Shown piece by piece: positions 1 to 6,805 of a DNA stretch of 24,235 bases. The DNA is taken from NCBI GenBank assembly GCA_016929795.1, contig JAFGIA010000023.1, forward strand, positions 1 through 24,235. The letters run 5' to 3'. The position numbers and the translations under genes were made by a program. Each line of letters begins with the position of its first letter. Within the stretch, counting starts at the first letter, position 1. The notes below the pieces were generated by a model that saw only the letters and a program-made list of their open reading frames with translations, did not search any database and had not been told where the DNA came from. This DNA is from Anaerolineae bacterium. Lineage in GTDB: Bacteria; Chloroflexota; Anaerolineae; JAAYZQ01.

Positions 1-148
1 CGTTCAGTGGGTACTTGAATTGGACACGGATTCACACGGATTCCACGGATTTTAGATGCTTGAGGCGGAATGCCAGCCGGTCTCATCGCCGTGAATCCGT
101 GTAAATCCGTGCAATCCGTGTCCAATCATAACCCCACCTGGACGGTTA
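1..148. repeat. palindromic intergenic repeat element, left copy
   Basis: Two long imperfect inverted arms flank an asymmetric centre. The left arm (about 18-50) reads ATTGGACACGGATT and continues with spaced ACGGATT words. The right arm (about 91-127) is its reverse complement, made of AATCCGTG words every 11-12 bases. The centre (about 51-90) contains GAGGCGGAATGCCAGCCGG. The outer flanks also match each other in inverted form (CGTTCAG near base 1, and CTGGACGG near 139). Bases 62-148 recur in reverse orientation at 24149-24235 with 4 mismatches in 87. No ORF is supported inside it. It looks like a non-coding MITE-like or REP-like element, and it may start before base 1. Confidence 0.8.
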
Positions 149-201
149 CGTGGCGGGATCGCATCCAGCGCCAGCCCCTGCGCCTCTGCGTGGACAGGAT
201 T

Positions 202-1575
202 CTATAACAGGGAAGTGCCGTCGAGATGGGACAGAGGTGCAACCTCCATCAAGTCGAGGACCGTCGGCATCACGTCCAGGACAGAGAAACGTTTCTGGGC
301 CACCTGCTGCCCGCCCAGGTAGAGCATGGCGTCGTGGTGGGTATGCATACCCACCAGCTCATCCCCCTTGTAGGTCAGATCCTCTTTATACAACGGTCCT
401 TTCGGATCGTAGCCGTCGTGCGGCGCCAGGATCAGGTCCGCCGCCTGCTCCACGTAGGGGCCGTGGTACAGCTCCTCGCGCTTGAACACGTGCTGAAAGA
501 TCGAGGCGCCGTCGTCGGGGTCGCGCAGCGCCAACGCGGCCGCCGCGATCTCGTCGCGCAGCGCCTCATACTCGGCGCCGGGAGCCACCGGCCCCTCCTT
601 CTCGCGCCCGCCCACGCGGATGAACACCCGCCCCGGGTCGAGGCTGTAGGCCACCGAGGACGGGTCGATCTCGTCCAGCCCCTTCTTGCGGTCAGGCGGC
701 ACGCTGCGCAGGCGCAGCCAGCCCTGGTCCATCAGCCACCTGTTGACATACACCTCTTTTTTAATGCTGCAAAAGCCATGGTCCGCCATCCACACCAGCG
801 TCGTCTGGTCGTCCAGGCGCCTTTCCACCTCGCCCAGTGCCTCGTCGATCCGCCGGTAAAAGTCATAGAAAGCAGGCGCGTAGGTCGGGTGCCCCTCCTC
901 CATCTGCTGCCACAAAAAGTGGTGCAGCCTGTCCGTCTCCATGACGTGCACGTGCAAATAGTCCCATTCTTCGTGGTCATACAAATAAAAAAGAGTGCGC
1001 AGGCGCGCGTCCAGCGCCTTGTTCACCTCTTCGAGGGCCAGCTCTTTCGACTCGCGCGCCTTCCAGGGATCGGCATCGACGATGTAACCCAGCGATTGCA
1101 GCGTGGCAAGATAGTCGGGCGGATAGACGGCCTTTTCCAGCGACGGGCTGAGAAAGCAGCTCACCATGATCCCATTCACGGGGCGCGGCGGGTAGGTGAC
1201 GGGCACATTGACGACGATCACGCGCTTGCCCGCGTCGCCCAGCACCTCCCACAGCGTCCGCGCCTGCATGTTGCGCCCGGTGGGGATGAACTGCTTGTAG
1301 GTAGCCGGATCGCGGTCGATAAATCCAAAAATGTTATGCTTGCCAGGGTTGACCCCGGTCATCATCGTGCTCCATGCCACCGACGACACCCAGGGCCAGG
1401 TCGACTCCATGCGCAGCAGGCTGCCCCGCTCCGCCAGGCGCGCCGCGTTGGGCGCCCTCCCTTCCGCGATCAGGCGCTGCATAAAGGTGTAGGGCGTGCC
1501 GTCGAGCCCCAGGAACACGACACGCCTGCCCCGCTTCTTCCCACGAATTCGATCCAGAAATCCCACGGTTCTCAC
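202..1575 (-). CDS. alkaline-phosphatase-superfamily phosphodiesterase/phosphohydrolase (PF01663/COG3379 type), copy B
   Basis: A 457-residue protein of the type I phosphodiesterase/nucleotide pyrophosphatase group of the alkaline phosphatase superfamily. These are metal-dependent hydrolases of phosphate esters, and for this subgroup the substrate is generally unknown. Visible metal-site elements are GLDGTP near residues 23-28 (D25), MADHG near 264 and MHTHHDA near 412. The nucleophile position, aligned with the neighbouring paralogue at 2258-3652, holds Ser64 (SSVAW) instead of Thr. There is no signal peptide or membrane segment, so it is probably cytoplasmic. The start is GTG at 1575; a second GTG at 1566 is equally possible and neither has a clear ribosome site. 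It lies 65 bases after cysC, and the gap contains a 13-bp hairpin. Its place at the end of a sulfate-activation run suggests a role in sulfonucleotide or sulfated/phosphorylated glycan metabolism, which is inference only. Confidence 0.8.
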   Translation of the reverse strand: MRTVGFLDRIRGKKRGRRVVFLGLDGTPYTFMQRLIAEGRAPNAARLAERGSLLRMESTWPWVSSVAWSTMMTGVNPGKHNIFGFIDRDPATYKQFIPTGRNMQARTLWEVLGDAGKRVIVVNVPVTYPPRPVNGIMVSCFLSPSLEKAVYPPDYLATLQSLGYIVDADPWKARESKELALEEVNKALDARLRTLFYLYDHEEWDYLHVHVMETDRLHHFLWQQMEEGHPTYAPAFYDFYRRIDEALGEVERRLDDQTTLVWMADHGFCSIKKEVYVNRWLMDQGWLRLRSVPPDRKKGLDEIDPSSVAYSLDPGRVFIRVGGREKEGPVAPGAEYEALRDEIAAAALALRDPDDGASIFQHVFKREELYHGPYVEQAADLILAPHDGYDPKGPLYKEDLTYKGDELVGMHTHHDAMLYLGGQQVAQKRFSVLDVMPTVLDLMEVAPLSHLDGTSLL

Positions 1576-1600
1576 TCACTCTGTGTGTAGCTTGGTAATT

Positions 1601-1637
1601 GGTAGATTGGTAGGCAATCCCAATCTACCAATCTACC
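1601..1637. repeat. tandem-word inverted repeat between cysC and phosphodiesterase B
   Basis: A 13-bp perfect stem (GGTAGATTGGTAG at 1601-1613, reverse complement at 1625-1637) with an 11-base loop. The arms are built from an 8-base word, ATTGGTAG, repeated in tandem from about 1593. There is no T tract on either side, so it is not a standard Rho-independent terminator. It could still act in RNA processing, transcript protection or partial termination inside the operon. The right arm ends just outside the cysC stop codon. Confidence 0.7.
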
Positions 1638-1640
1638 GAT

Positions 1641-2261
1641 CTACAGGTACCCCAGCGCCGCCAGCCGCGCCTCGATCTCGGCTTCCTCGTCGTCGGTGTA
1701 AGGTGCCTCTTCGGCCTTGGGCGCCGGGGGCACATAACCCAGCTCTTCCAGCTTGTCCAGCACCTTGGCCAGGCTCTCCTCGAGCGTCTCCACGCCCGAA
1801 TCGATCATCACGTCTGGATTCTCCGGCGCCTCGTACGGGTCCGAAATGCCCGTAAAATTCTCAATCTCGCCGGCCAGCGCCTTTTTATACAGCCCCTTCA
1901 CATCACGCGCCATCAGCGCCTCGAGCGACGCGTGGCAATACACCTCGACAAAATTACCCACCTCTTCGGCCACCTTGGCGCGCACCGCCCGGTAGGGAGA
2001 GATGAACGAGCAGAGCACCGCCACGCCGTTGCGCGTCAGCAGCTTGGCGACGAACGTCACCCGCTCGATATTTTTGTCACGATCCTCTTTCGAGAACCCC
2101 AGGTCGCGTGTCAGGCTCTGGCGCACAATATCGCCATCCAGCCGCTCTACCTTCAGCCCACGCCGGCGCAGCTCCTCCTCCAGCGGGATGGCCAGTGCCG
2201 TCTTGCCCGCACCCGACATGCCCGTAAACCAAACAGTCACACCCTTTTGCTCCAAGATCAC
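1641..2261 (-). CDS. cysC: adenylyl-sulfate kinase (APS kinase)
   Basis: APS kinase phosphorylates adenosine 5'-phosphosulfate to PAPS, the second step of sulfate activation, in the cytoplasm. The 206-residue product has the Walker A loop GMSGAGKT at residues 14-21, LDGD at 41-44, the family segment RDLGFSKEDRDKNIER at 52-67, FISPYR at 86-91 with the usual serine S88, and KGLYKKALAGEIENFTGISD around 122-141. The GTG start at 2261 overlaps the TGA stop of the upstream phosphodiesterase (shared GTGA at 2258-2261), and GGAGGA lies just ahead, so coupled translation is likely. Beyond the kinase fold it has an acidic tail of about 28 residues (179-206) ending EARLAALGYL. No PAPS reductase is visible nearby, so the PAPS may serve sulfotransfer as well as reduction. 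Confidence 0.95.
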   Translation of the reverse strand: MILEQKGVTVWFTGMSGAGKTALAIPLEEELRRRGLKVERLDGDIVRQSLTRDLGFSKEDRDKNIERVTFVAKLLTRNGVAVLCSFISPYRAVRAKVAEEVGNFVEVYCHASLEALMARDVKGLYKKALAGEIENFTGISDPYEAPENPDVMIDSGVETLEESLAKVLDKLEELGYVPPAPKAEEAPYTDDEEAEIEARLAALGYL

Positions 2262-3652
2262 TCCTCCGTCATGGTCGTAATGCTGCTCCCCTGCATATCC
2301 TCCGGCACCGCCACCCCCATCAGATCGAGCACGGTCGGCGCCACATCCATCAGGTGGCGGCGCGGGCCGGCGCCCTGGCCCTCCCTTTTCGGATGGTAGT
2401 AGATATACATACCCTGCTGAGCGTGGTTGGCGTCGTCGGGGCCTGTGTCATTCTCGTCCGTATAGATGCTCCCCAGCCCCAGGCTGCCCACCGAGCGCCA
2501 CTGCAAGCCGCCCAAGTAAACAATCAAGTCCGGCGGGATGCGTTTCACGCGGCCATAGATCCCTTCCGGCTTGTAGGCAACAGAGCCGAGGGGTTGCCCA
2601 TCCGGGCCGGGCAGGGCGGCGATGCGCGACGCCAGCTCGTCGCGCACGCGCTCGTAATCGGCCGGGTCGATCACCCCCTCGGGCTCACGCCCCTTGACGT
2701 TCAGGAACAGGCGGGCATAGTAGCCGCCCGAGCCCCATGCCAGCGTGCGCGACCAATCCACCTCGCACTTTTCAAGCGGCACCACCCCATCCGGCTGGTG
2801 CTCGATGGACAGGTATCCCTCCTGCTTGAGCCACTCATTGAAGCAAACGCCGCCCATCATCGCCTGCGCGCCATGGTCGGACACGACGAGCACCGCCGTG
2901 TCGTCGTCCACCAGCGCCAGCCGCTCGCCGATCAGGCCGTCGAGGTGGATATAATAGTCGCGGATGGCATGCTCGTACCGATTGCCCGCCTCGTACTTCG
3001 GATGGCGCGGGTCGTGATATTTCCAGAACCCGTGATGGATTCGGTCCACGCCCATGTCGACGTGCGCAAAAAAGTCCCACGGCTTGGTTTTCATCAGGTG
3101 CAGGATCACCCGTTGGTGCTGATCCGCCAGGTAGTAGATCTGCCCCAGCAGATTGTCCTTATCCTCGGTGCGAAAGCGCGGCACGTCGAACAGGTACTCG
3201 CCGTCGACCACCGCCTGGACCTCGCCCTTCAGCGCGTCGGGGTAGGTGTAGCGGCTGCGCGTGCTCGGGGTCAAAAAGCTGGAAATCAGCCAGCCATTGA
3301 CCGGCGATACAGGAAAGGTTTGGGGCACGCCGGCCACCACCACCTGCTTTCCGGCGCGCGACAGCACATCCCACACCCTATCCTCTTCGATCATTTGCGC
3401 GGTAGCAATGTTCATCCGCTCGTAAGAATAGTCGGCCCTGTTCCGGAACCCATACACGCCCAGCTGCCCCGGGTCCTTGCTGCTGAACATCGACGCCCAC
3501 GCCGGCACCGTGATCGCCGGGATCGTGCTCGTCAGCTCGCCATACGTGCCGCCCTCCATCAGCCGCCTCAGGTTCGGCAGCCGGTCGCGCCATCGCTCGA
3601 ACACCAGCGACGGCTCGCCACAATCCAGCCCGATCACAAATACCTTGGTCAC
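2258..3652 (-). CDS. alkaline-phosphatase-superfamily phosphodiesterase/phosphohydrolase (PF01663/COG3379 type), copy A
   Basis: A 464-residue relative of the protein at 202-1575. The metal and nucleophile elements look complete: GLDCGEP with D10, PAITVPAW with the predicted nucleophile Thr48, a GVDRIHH segment near 201-207, VSDHG with D259 and H260, and a NHAQQGMYIYY segment near 428 that takes the place of the usual GTHxxxG motif. No signal sequence is seen, so it is predicted to be cytoplasmic. The GTG start at 3652 has a purine-rich GAGGGGG upstream. It lies 47 bases after sat and overlaps cysC by 4 bases, so it is sandwiched between the two sulfate-activation enzymes. The precise substrate cannot be told; phosphodiesters, phosphonates, sugar phosphates or sulfate esters are all possible for the superfamily. 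Confidence 0.82.
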   Translation of the reverse strand: MTKVFVIGLDCGEPSLVFERWRDRLPNLRRLMEGGTYGELTSTIPAITVPAWASMFSSKDPGQLGVYGFRNRADYSYERMNIATAQMIEEDRVWDVLSRAGKQVVVAGVPQTFPVSPVNGWLISSFLTPSTRSRYTYPDALKGEVQAVVDGEYLFDVPRFRTEDKDNLLGQIYYLADQHQRVILHLMKTKPWDFFAHVDMGVDRIHHGFWKYHDPRHPKYEAGNRYEHAIRDYYIHLDGLIGERLALVDDDTAVLVVSDHGAQAMMGGVCFNEWLKQEGYLSIEHQPDGVVPLEKCEVDWSRTLAWGSGGYYARLFLNVKGREPEGVIDPADYERVRDELASRIAALPGPDGQPLGSVAYKPEGIYGRVKRIPPDLIVYLGGLQWRSVGSLGLGSIYTDENDTGPDDANHAQQGMYIYYHPKREGQGAGPRRHLMDVAPTVLDLMGVAVPEDMQGSSITTMTEE

Positions 3653-3699
3653 GCCACCCCCTCTTTCCCCCTACGCCCCCGCCCTGGACCGGAGCGCAG

Positions 3700-4887
3700 T
3701 CACAGCTCGCCGTCCAACTGCTTGCGCGCGCGGATGCCCTCGACCAGCACCTTTGACACTTCCGGGCGGGTCATCTCCACCGGCAGCATCTCGCCCCGCT
3801 CCAGCATCTCGCGCACCTGCGTGCCGCTCAAAGAAACCCAATCCTCCTTGGTGTGCGGGCACGTCTTGACACTCACCACCGCGCCGCACTTTTTACAGTA
3901 GAAGGTATAGTCAAAGAAGAGGGGCGTGATGCCCAGCTCGGCCGGGTCGAATTCGTCAAAGATATAATGCGCGTCGTAGGTGCCATAGTACTTGCCCACG
4001 CCCGCGTGGTCGCGCCCCACAATAAAATGGGTGCAGCCATAGTTCTTGCGCGCGATAGCGTGAAAGATCGCCTCCCGCGGCCCGGCATAGCGCATCGCCG
4101 CCGGAAAAACGCCCAGCAGCACCCGGTCGGCCGGGTAATAGTCGCGCAGGATCGCCTGGTAGCTCTCGATGCGCACATTGGCCGGGATGTCGTCCGCCTT
4201 GGTCTCACCCACCAGCGGGTGCAAAAAGAGCCCATCGACGATCTCGAGCGCCGTCTTTTGGATATACTCGTGCGCCCGGTGGATCGGGTTGCGCGTCTGG
4301 AAAGCGACGATCCGCCGCCAGCCACGCGCGGCAAACATGCGCCGCGCCTGTGCCGGCTCGTGCCGCAGCTCGGGGAACTCCAGGTTCTTCGGATTGTTGA
4401 GCATAAACACCTCGCCGCCCAACAACCAATCCCCCTGGTGATAGATGCGCGCCACGCCCGGATGCGCCTCTTCTGTCGTGCGGTACACCTCGCGCGCCTC
4501 GCGCTCCTTGTCGGCCTCGAACTTTTCGGCGATCGTCATCATGCCCATCAGATAGTCGCCGTCCATGAGGGCGATCTCCTGGCCTTCGCCCAGGCCCGCC
4601 GCCGTGGCCTCGTCCACGGGCAGCGTCACCGGGATCGTCCATGGCAGCCCGCCTGGCAGCCGCATCGTGTCGATCACACTGTCATATGCGTCGCGGGTCA
4701 TAAAGCCGGTGAGGGGGCTAAACGCACCCACCGCGATCATCTCCAGGTCCGACACCGCCATCGGGGTCAACTGGACCTGGGGAAATTCCCGTGCCCGCTC
4801 CACTGCCGCCTCGCGCAGTGCGCCGCGCAGCACCCGATTCACCAACTGCCCTCCGTGGGGAGCTATATTGCCAACCACTCTTCCCAT
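3700..4887 (-). CDS. sat: sulfate adenylyltransferase (ATP sulfurylase)
   Basis: Catalyses ATP + sulfate to APS + pyrophosphate, the first step of sulfate activation. The 395-residue single-chain form shows the nucleotide-binding HxxH motif in QTRNPIHRAHEYIQK, the GRDHAGVGKYYG segment, and a C-terminal metal-binding-like cluster CKKCGAVV...CPH, followed by LSGTQVREML. This is the homo-oligomeric Sat type, not CysD/CysN. The ATG at 4887 is chosen because AAGGAGAAG lies about 8 bases upstream; an upstream in-frame TTG at 4989 falls inside the promoter -35 box and cannot be the start. It is first in the run sat, phosphodiesterase A, cysC, phosphodiesterase B. A hairpin followed by seven U residues sits in its leader. 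Confidence 0.95.
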   Translation of the reverse strand: MGRVVGNIAPHGGQLVNRVLRGALREAAVERAREFPQVQLTPMAVSDLEMIAVGAFSPLTGFMTRDAYDSVIDTMRLPGGLPWTIPVTLPVDEATAAGLGEGQEIALMDGDYLMGMMTIAEKFEADKEREAREVYRTTEEAHPGVARIYHQGDWLLGGEVFMLNNPKNLEFPELRHEPAQARRMFAARGWRRIVAFQTRNPIHRAHEYIQKTALEIVDGLFLHPLVGETKADDIPANVRIESYQAILRDYYPADRVLLGVFPAAMRYAGPREAIFHAIARKNYGCTHFIVGRDHAGVGKYYGTYDAHYIFDEFDPAELGITPLFFDYTFYCKKCGAVVSVKTCPHTKEDWVSLSGTQVREMLERGEMLPVEMTRPEVSKVLVEGIRARKQLDGEL

Positions 4888-4918
4888 GAGCTTCTTCTCC
4901 TTGCGATCATGCCTACAC

Positions 4919-4951
4919 AAAAAAACATGAACCACGCGAGCCGCAGGTTCA
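4919..4951 (-). terminator. terminator-like hairpin in the sat leader (candidate attenuator)
   Basis: Read on the minus strand, TGAACC (4951-4946) pairs with GGTTCA (4933-4928). An inner GCG/CGC stem closes a three-base loop, and two bases later comes a run of seven T (4925-4919). It lies between the predicted transcription start (about 4954) and the sat ribosome site, so an RNA stopped here would be only about 35 nt. A hairpin plus U run has the form of an intrinsic terminator. The alternative is a 5'-end stabilising hairpin with a chance T run. Confidence 0.5.
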
Positions 4952-4960
4952 CACCGCGCG

Positions 4961-4989
4961 ATTCTAGCAGAAGGGTTGGGCTTTGTCAA
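4961..4989 (-). promoter_or_regulatory. sigma70-type promoter of the sat operon
   Basis: On the minus strand: TTGACA (4989-4984), a 17-base spacer, then TAGAAT (4966-4961). The predicted start of transcription is near 4954, giving a leader of about 67 nt before the sat ATG. Confidence 0.8.
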
Positions 4990-5121
4990 CTTGATCCCTT
5001 ACCTAGGTCAATCATCCACAGATCAATTCGTCCACGATGCGGACGATCTGATCGATTCCCCCACAAAAGTCGGCAACCGCACATTCTCGTTGGGCGAATA
5101 GACGCGCGAACCAGGCCAGCC

Positions 5122-5130
5122 ATTATACCA
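5122..5130 (-). promoter_or_regulatory. possible second upstream promoter (extended -10) reading toward sat
   Basis: On the minus strand the sequence is TGGTATAAT, a full TATAAT with the TGn extension. I see no good -35 at 16-18 bases. It lies beside the plus-strand promoter at 5137-5165. If active it would add a leader of about 230 nt to sat. Confidence 0.35.
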
Positions 5131-5136
5131 TACTGG

Positions 5137-5165
5137 TTGACAAAAGCCCCTTCTGATGTTAGAAT
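5137..5165 (+). promoter_or_regulatory. sigma70-type promoter giving a predicted leaderless mRNA
   Basis: TTGACA (5137-5142), a 17-base spacer, TAGAAT (5160-5165). Seven bases later comes the ATG at 5173, so the usual start of transcription coincides with the A of the start codon. No Shine-Dalgarno sequence is needed or seen. Confidence 0.8.
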
Positions 5166-5172
5166 TCATACT

Positions 5173-6321
5173 ATGAGCACGGAAACCGTCCCTCTGCTGA
5201 TCATGACCGGCGTGGGCGAGGGGAGCGAGCCGGAGCGGATGGTAGGCCAGGTCCGCCAGGCTGCCACACTCGACCTGGTCGAGCGTGCCCTATCGGTCCC
5301 GGTGCTGCGGCCGGTGATCGTCTCCACCAACTCGCACCCCCTCGCCAGCCAGTTGTCCCCCCTGCCGGTGCAGGTCGAGCTCGACCCACCCGGCGAGGCT
5401 TTTCATTTTGGACAACGCCTCCAGGCTATCATCCGCGCCCATGGCCTGTCGCGCTGCTTCTACCTCGGGGGGGGGGCCGGCCCCCTCCTCCCCGCCGACG
5501 GCCTGGCCGACATTGCCACCTCTCTGTTAGCCGCACAGCGCCTGCTGGTGACAAACAACTTTTACTCGTCCGATTTCGCCGCCTTTACCCCCACTTCCGC
5601 CCTCAATGCCCGCCCCCTGCCCGCCTCCGACAATGAACTGGCCTGGCTCTGGGGTGAGGAGCTTGGCCTGCCGATCCGCGAGCTGCCGCGCACCGGCGCC
5701 AGCCAGTTCGACATCGACACGCCGACCGACCTGCTGACCCTAAAAGTCCATCCTGGCATTGGCCCCCACACCCGTGCGGCAGTCGACGCGCTCGACCTCG
5801 ACACCTCGGCGCTCGAGGCCGCCCTGCCCTTCCTGCTCGACCGTGACGCGACCCTCCTCATCGCCGGGCGCGTCAGTGCTGCCACCTGGCACTATGTTGA
5901 GCGCGAGACAGCGTGCAGCACCCGCGTCCTCTCTGAAGAGCGGGGCATGAGAGCCAGCGGCCGCCAGGATCGGGGTGAGGTGCGCAGCCTGCTCGCCTAC
6001 TATCTCGACGCCGCCGGCCTCGACTCCTTTTTCACTGCGCTGGCGACGATGGCCAACGCCATCTTGCTCGACAACCGCGTCATCTTTGCCCACCGCGGCC
6101 TCTGGCCGTCGGCGGCCGACCGCTTCTACTCCGACTTGTGCCAGCCAGACCGCGTGGGCGATCCCTTCGTCCGTGCGTTCACCCGCGCGGCGATGGATGC
6201 CCCCGTGCCCGTCATCATGGGCGGGCACTCGCTCGTAGCCGGCGGTCTCTATGCACTCGTCGAAGCTGCCTGGGCGCGCGGACACGACGTCCCTCGCCAC
6301 GTCGTGCCTGACGTCTACTGA
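5173..6321 (+). CDS. nucleotidyltransferase-like protein of unknown function
   Basis: A 382-residue protein that I do not recognise with certainty. The N-terminal half resembles the MobA/CofC-like NTP-transferase fold: an opening strand PLLIMTGVG (residues 7-15), a YLGGGAGPLLPADGLADI stretch near 97-114 where such enzymes carry the loop after the nucleotide site, and FDIDTPTDL at 179-187, which matches the common IDTPEDL end motif. The usual GxSxRMGxDK signature is missing, so catalytic activity is uncertain. The C-terminal half (about 200-382) is helical and ends with HSLVAGGLYALVEAAW. The start is fixed by the promoter at 5137-5165, which makes the mRNA leaderless. A run of ten G at 5467-5476 lies inside the gene. 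It is followed 43 bases later by a receiver gene, so it may share that operon. Confidence 0.65.
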   Translation: MSTETVPLLIMTGVGEGSEPERMVGQVRQAATLDLVERALSVPVLRPVIVSTNSHPLASQLSPLPVQVELDPPGEAFHFGQRLQAIIRAHGLSRCFYLGGGAGPLLPADGLADIATSLLAAQRLLVTNNFYSSDFAAFTPTSALNARPLPASDNELAWLWGEELGLPIRELPRTGASQFDIDTPTDLLTLKVHPGIGPHTRAAVDALDLDTSALEAALPFLLDRDATLLIAGRVSAATWHYVERETACSTRVLSEERGMRASGRQDRGEVRSLLAYYLDAAGLDSFFTALATMANAILLDNRVIFAHRGLWPSAADRFYSDLCQPDRVGDPFVRAFTRAAMDAPVPVIMGGHSLVAGGLYALVEAAWARGHDVPRHVVPDVY

Positions 6322-6364
6322 GGGCGCATATGCCAACAAGCATGCCGGGAGAAGGAGAAAATCA

Positions 6365-6805
6365 ATGACCACACAGACCCAGGGCTACCGCATCCTTGTC
6401 GCCGACGACGAGCCGGAGGTAGTCGACCTCCTGCGCATGATGCTCGAGTGGGAGGGCTACCACGTCGTGGAGGCAGTGGACGGGGCAGAGGCTGTGCAGC
6501 GCGCCAGGCAGGACGACCCCGATCTGATCCTCCTCGACGTGCGCATGCCCAAAATGACCGGATTGGGTGTCCTCGATCACCTGGCCGCCGATCCTACTAC
6601 GTCCCACATCCCTGTGATCATGCTCAGCGTCGTCACCACCTACCCCGAAGTCCGCGAGGCACTGGAGCGTGGAGCCGTGGCCTATCTGTCCAAGCCGTTC
6701 GAGATGCGCGAAATGGTCCACCTGGTCGAAAGAGTGCTATCCATCGATGAGCCCGGGCGCGGCCGCTTGCGCCAGCATGCGCTAGAAAGCATTGGCAAAC
6801 GATGA
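6365..6805 (+). CDS. stand-alone response regulator receiver protein 1
   Basis: A 146-residue CheY-like receiver without an output domain. The acidic pocket is D14/D15, the phosphoacceptor is D58 in LLDVRMP, the switch position is S88 and the conserved lysine is K110 in LSKPF. A tail of about 20 basic residues (ending LESIGKR) follows the receiver. The ATG at 6365 has GGGAGAAGGAG upstream. The last bases overlap the next receiver's start (ATGA at 6802-6805), so translation is coupled. It probably takes phosphate from the kinase encoded two genes downstream and signals through protein contacts, because no DNA-binding domain is present. Confidence 0.9.
   Translation: MTTQTQGYRILVADDEPEVVDLLRMMLEWEGYHVVEAVDGAEAVQRARQDDPDLILLDVRMPKMTGLGVLDHLAADPTTSHIPVIMLSVVTTYPEVREALERGAVAYLSKPFEMREMVHLVERVLSIDEPGRGRLRQHALESIGKR

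Noticed and set aside
18..127. CRISPR-like array of ACGGATT / AATCCGTG words
   Set aside because: The word period is only 11-12 bases with no unique spacers, and the two halves are inverted; no cas gene is present.
226..1590. Long plus-strand open frame of 454 codons
   Set aside because: It is the complement of phosphodiesterase B. The translation is rich in His, Arg, Val and Gln with no family motif, as expected of a shadow frame in GC-rich DNA.
2354..3901. Long plus-strand open frame of 515 codons
   Set aside because: It runs opposite phosphodiesterase A and the end of sat, and has no recognisable motif or ribosome site.
4888..4989. N-terminal extension of Sat from a TTG at 4989
   Set aside because: The TTG is the -35 box of the promoter; the ATG at 4887 has a good ribosome site and the normal Sat N-terminus.
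5028..5046. Small palindrome TCGTCC / GGACGA between the two divergent promoters
   Set aside because: Six paired bases with a 7-base loop are expected by chance in GC-rich DNA. It could be an operator, but nothing else supports that.
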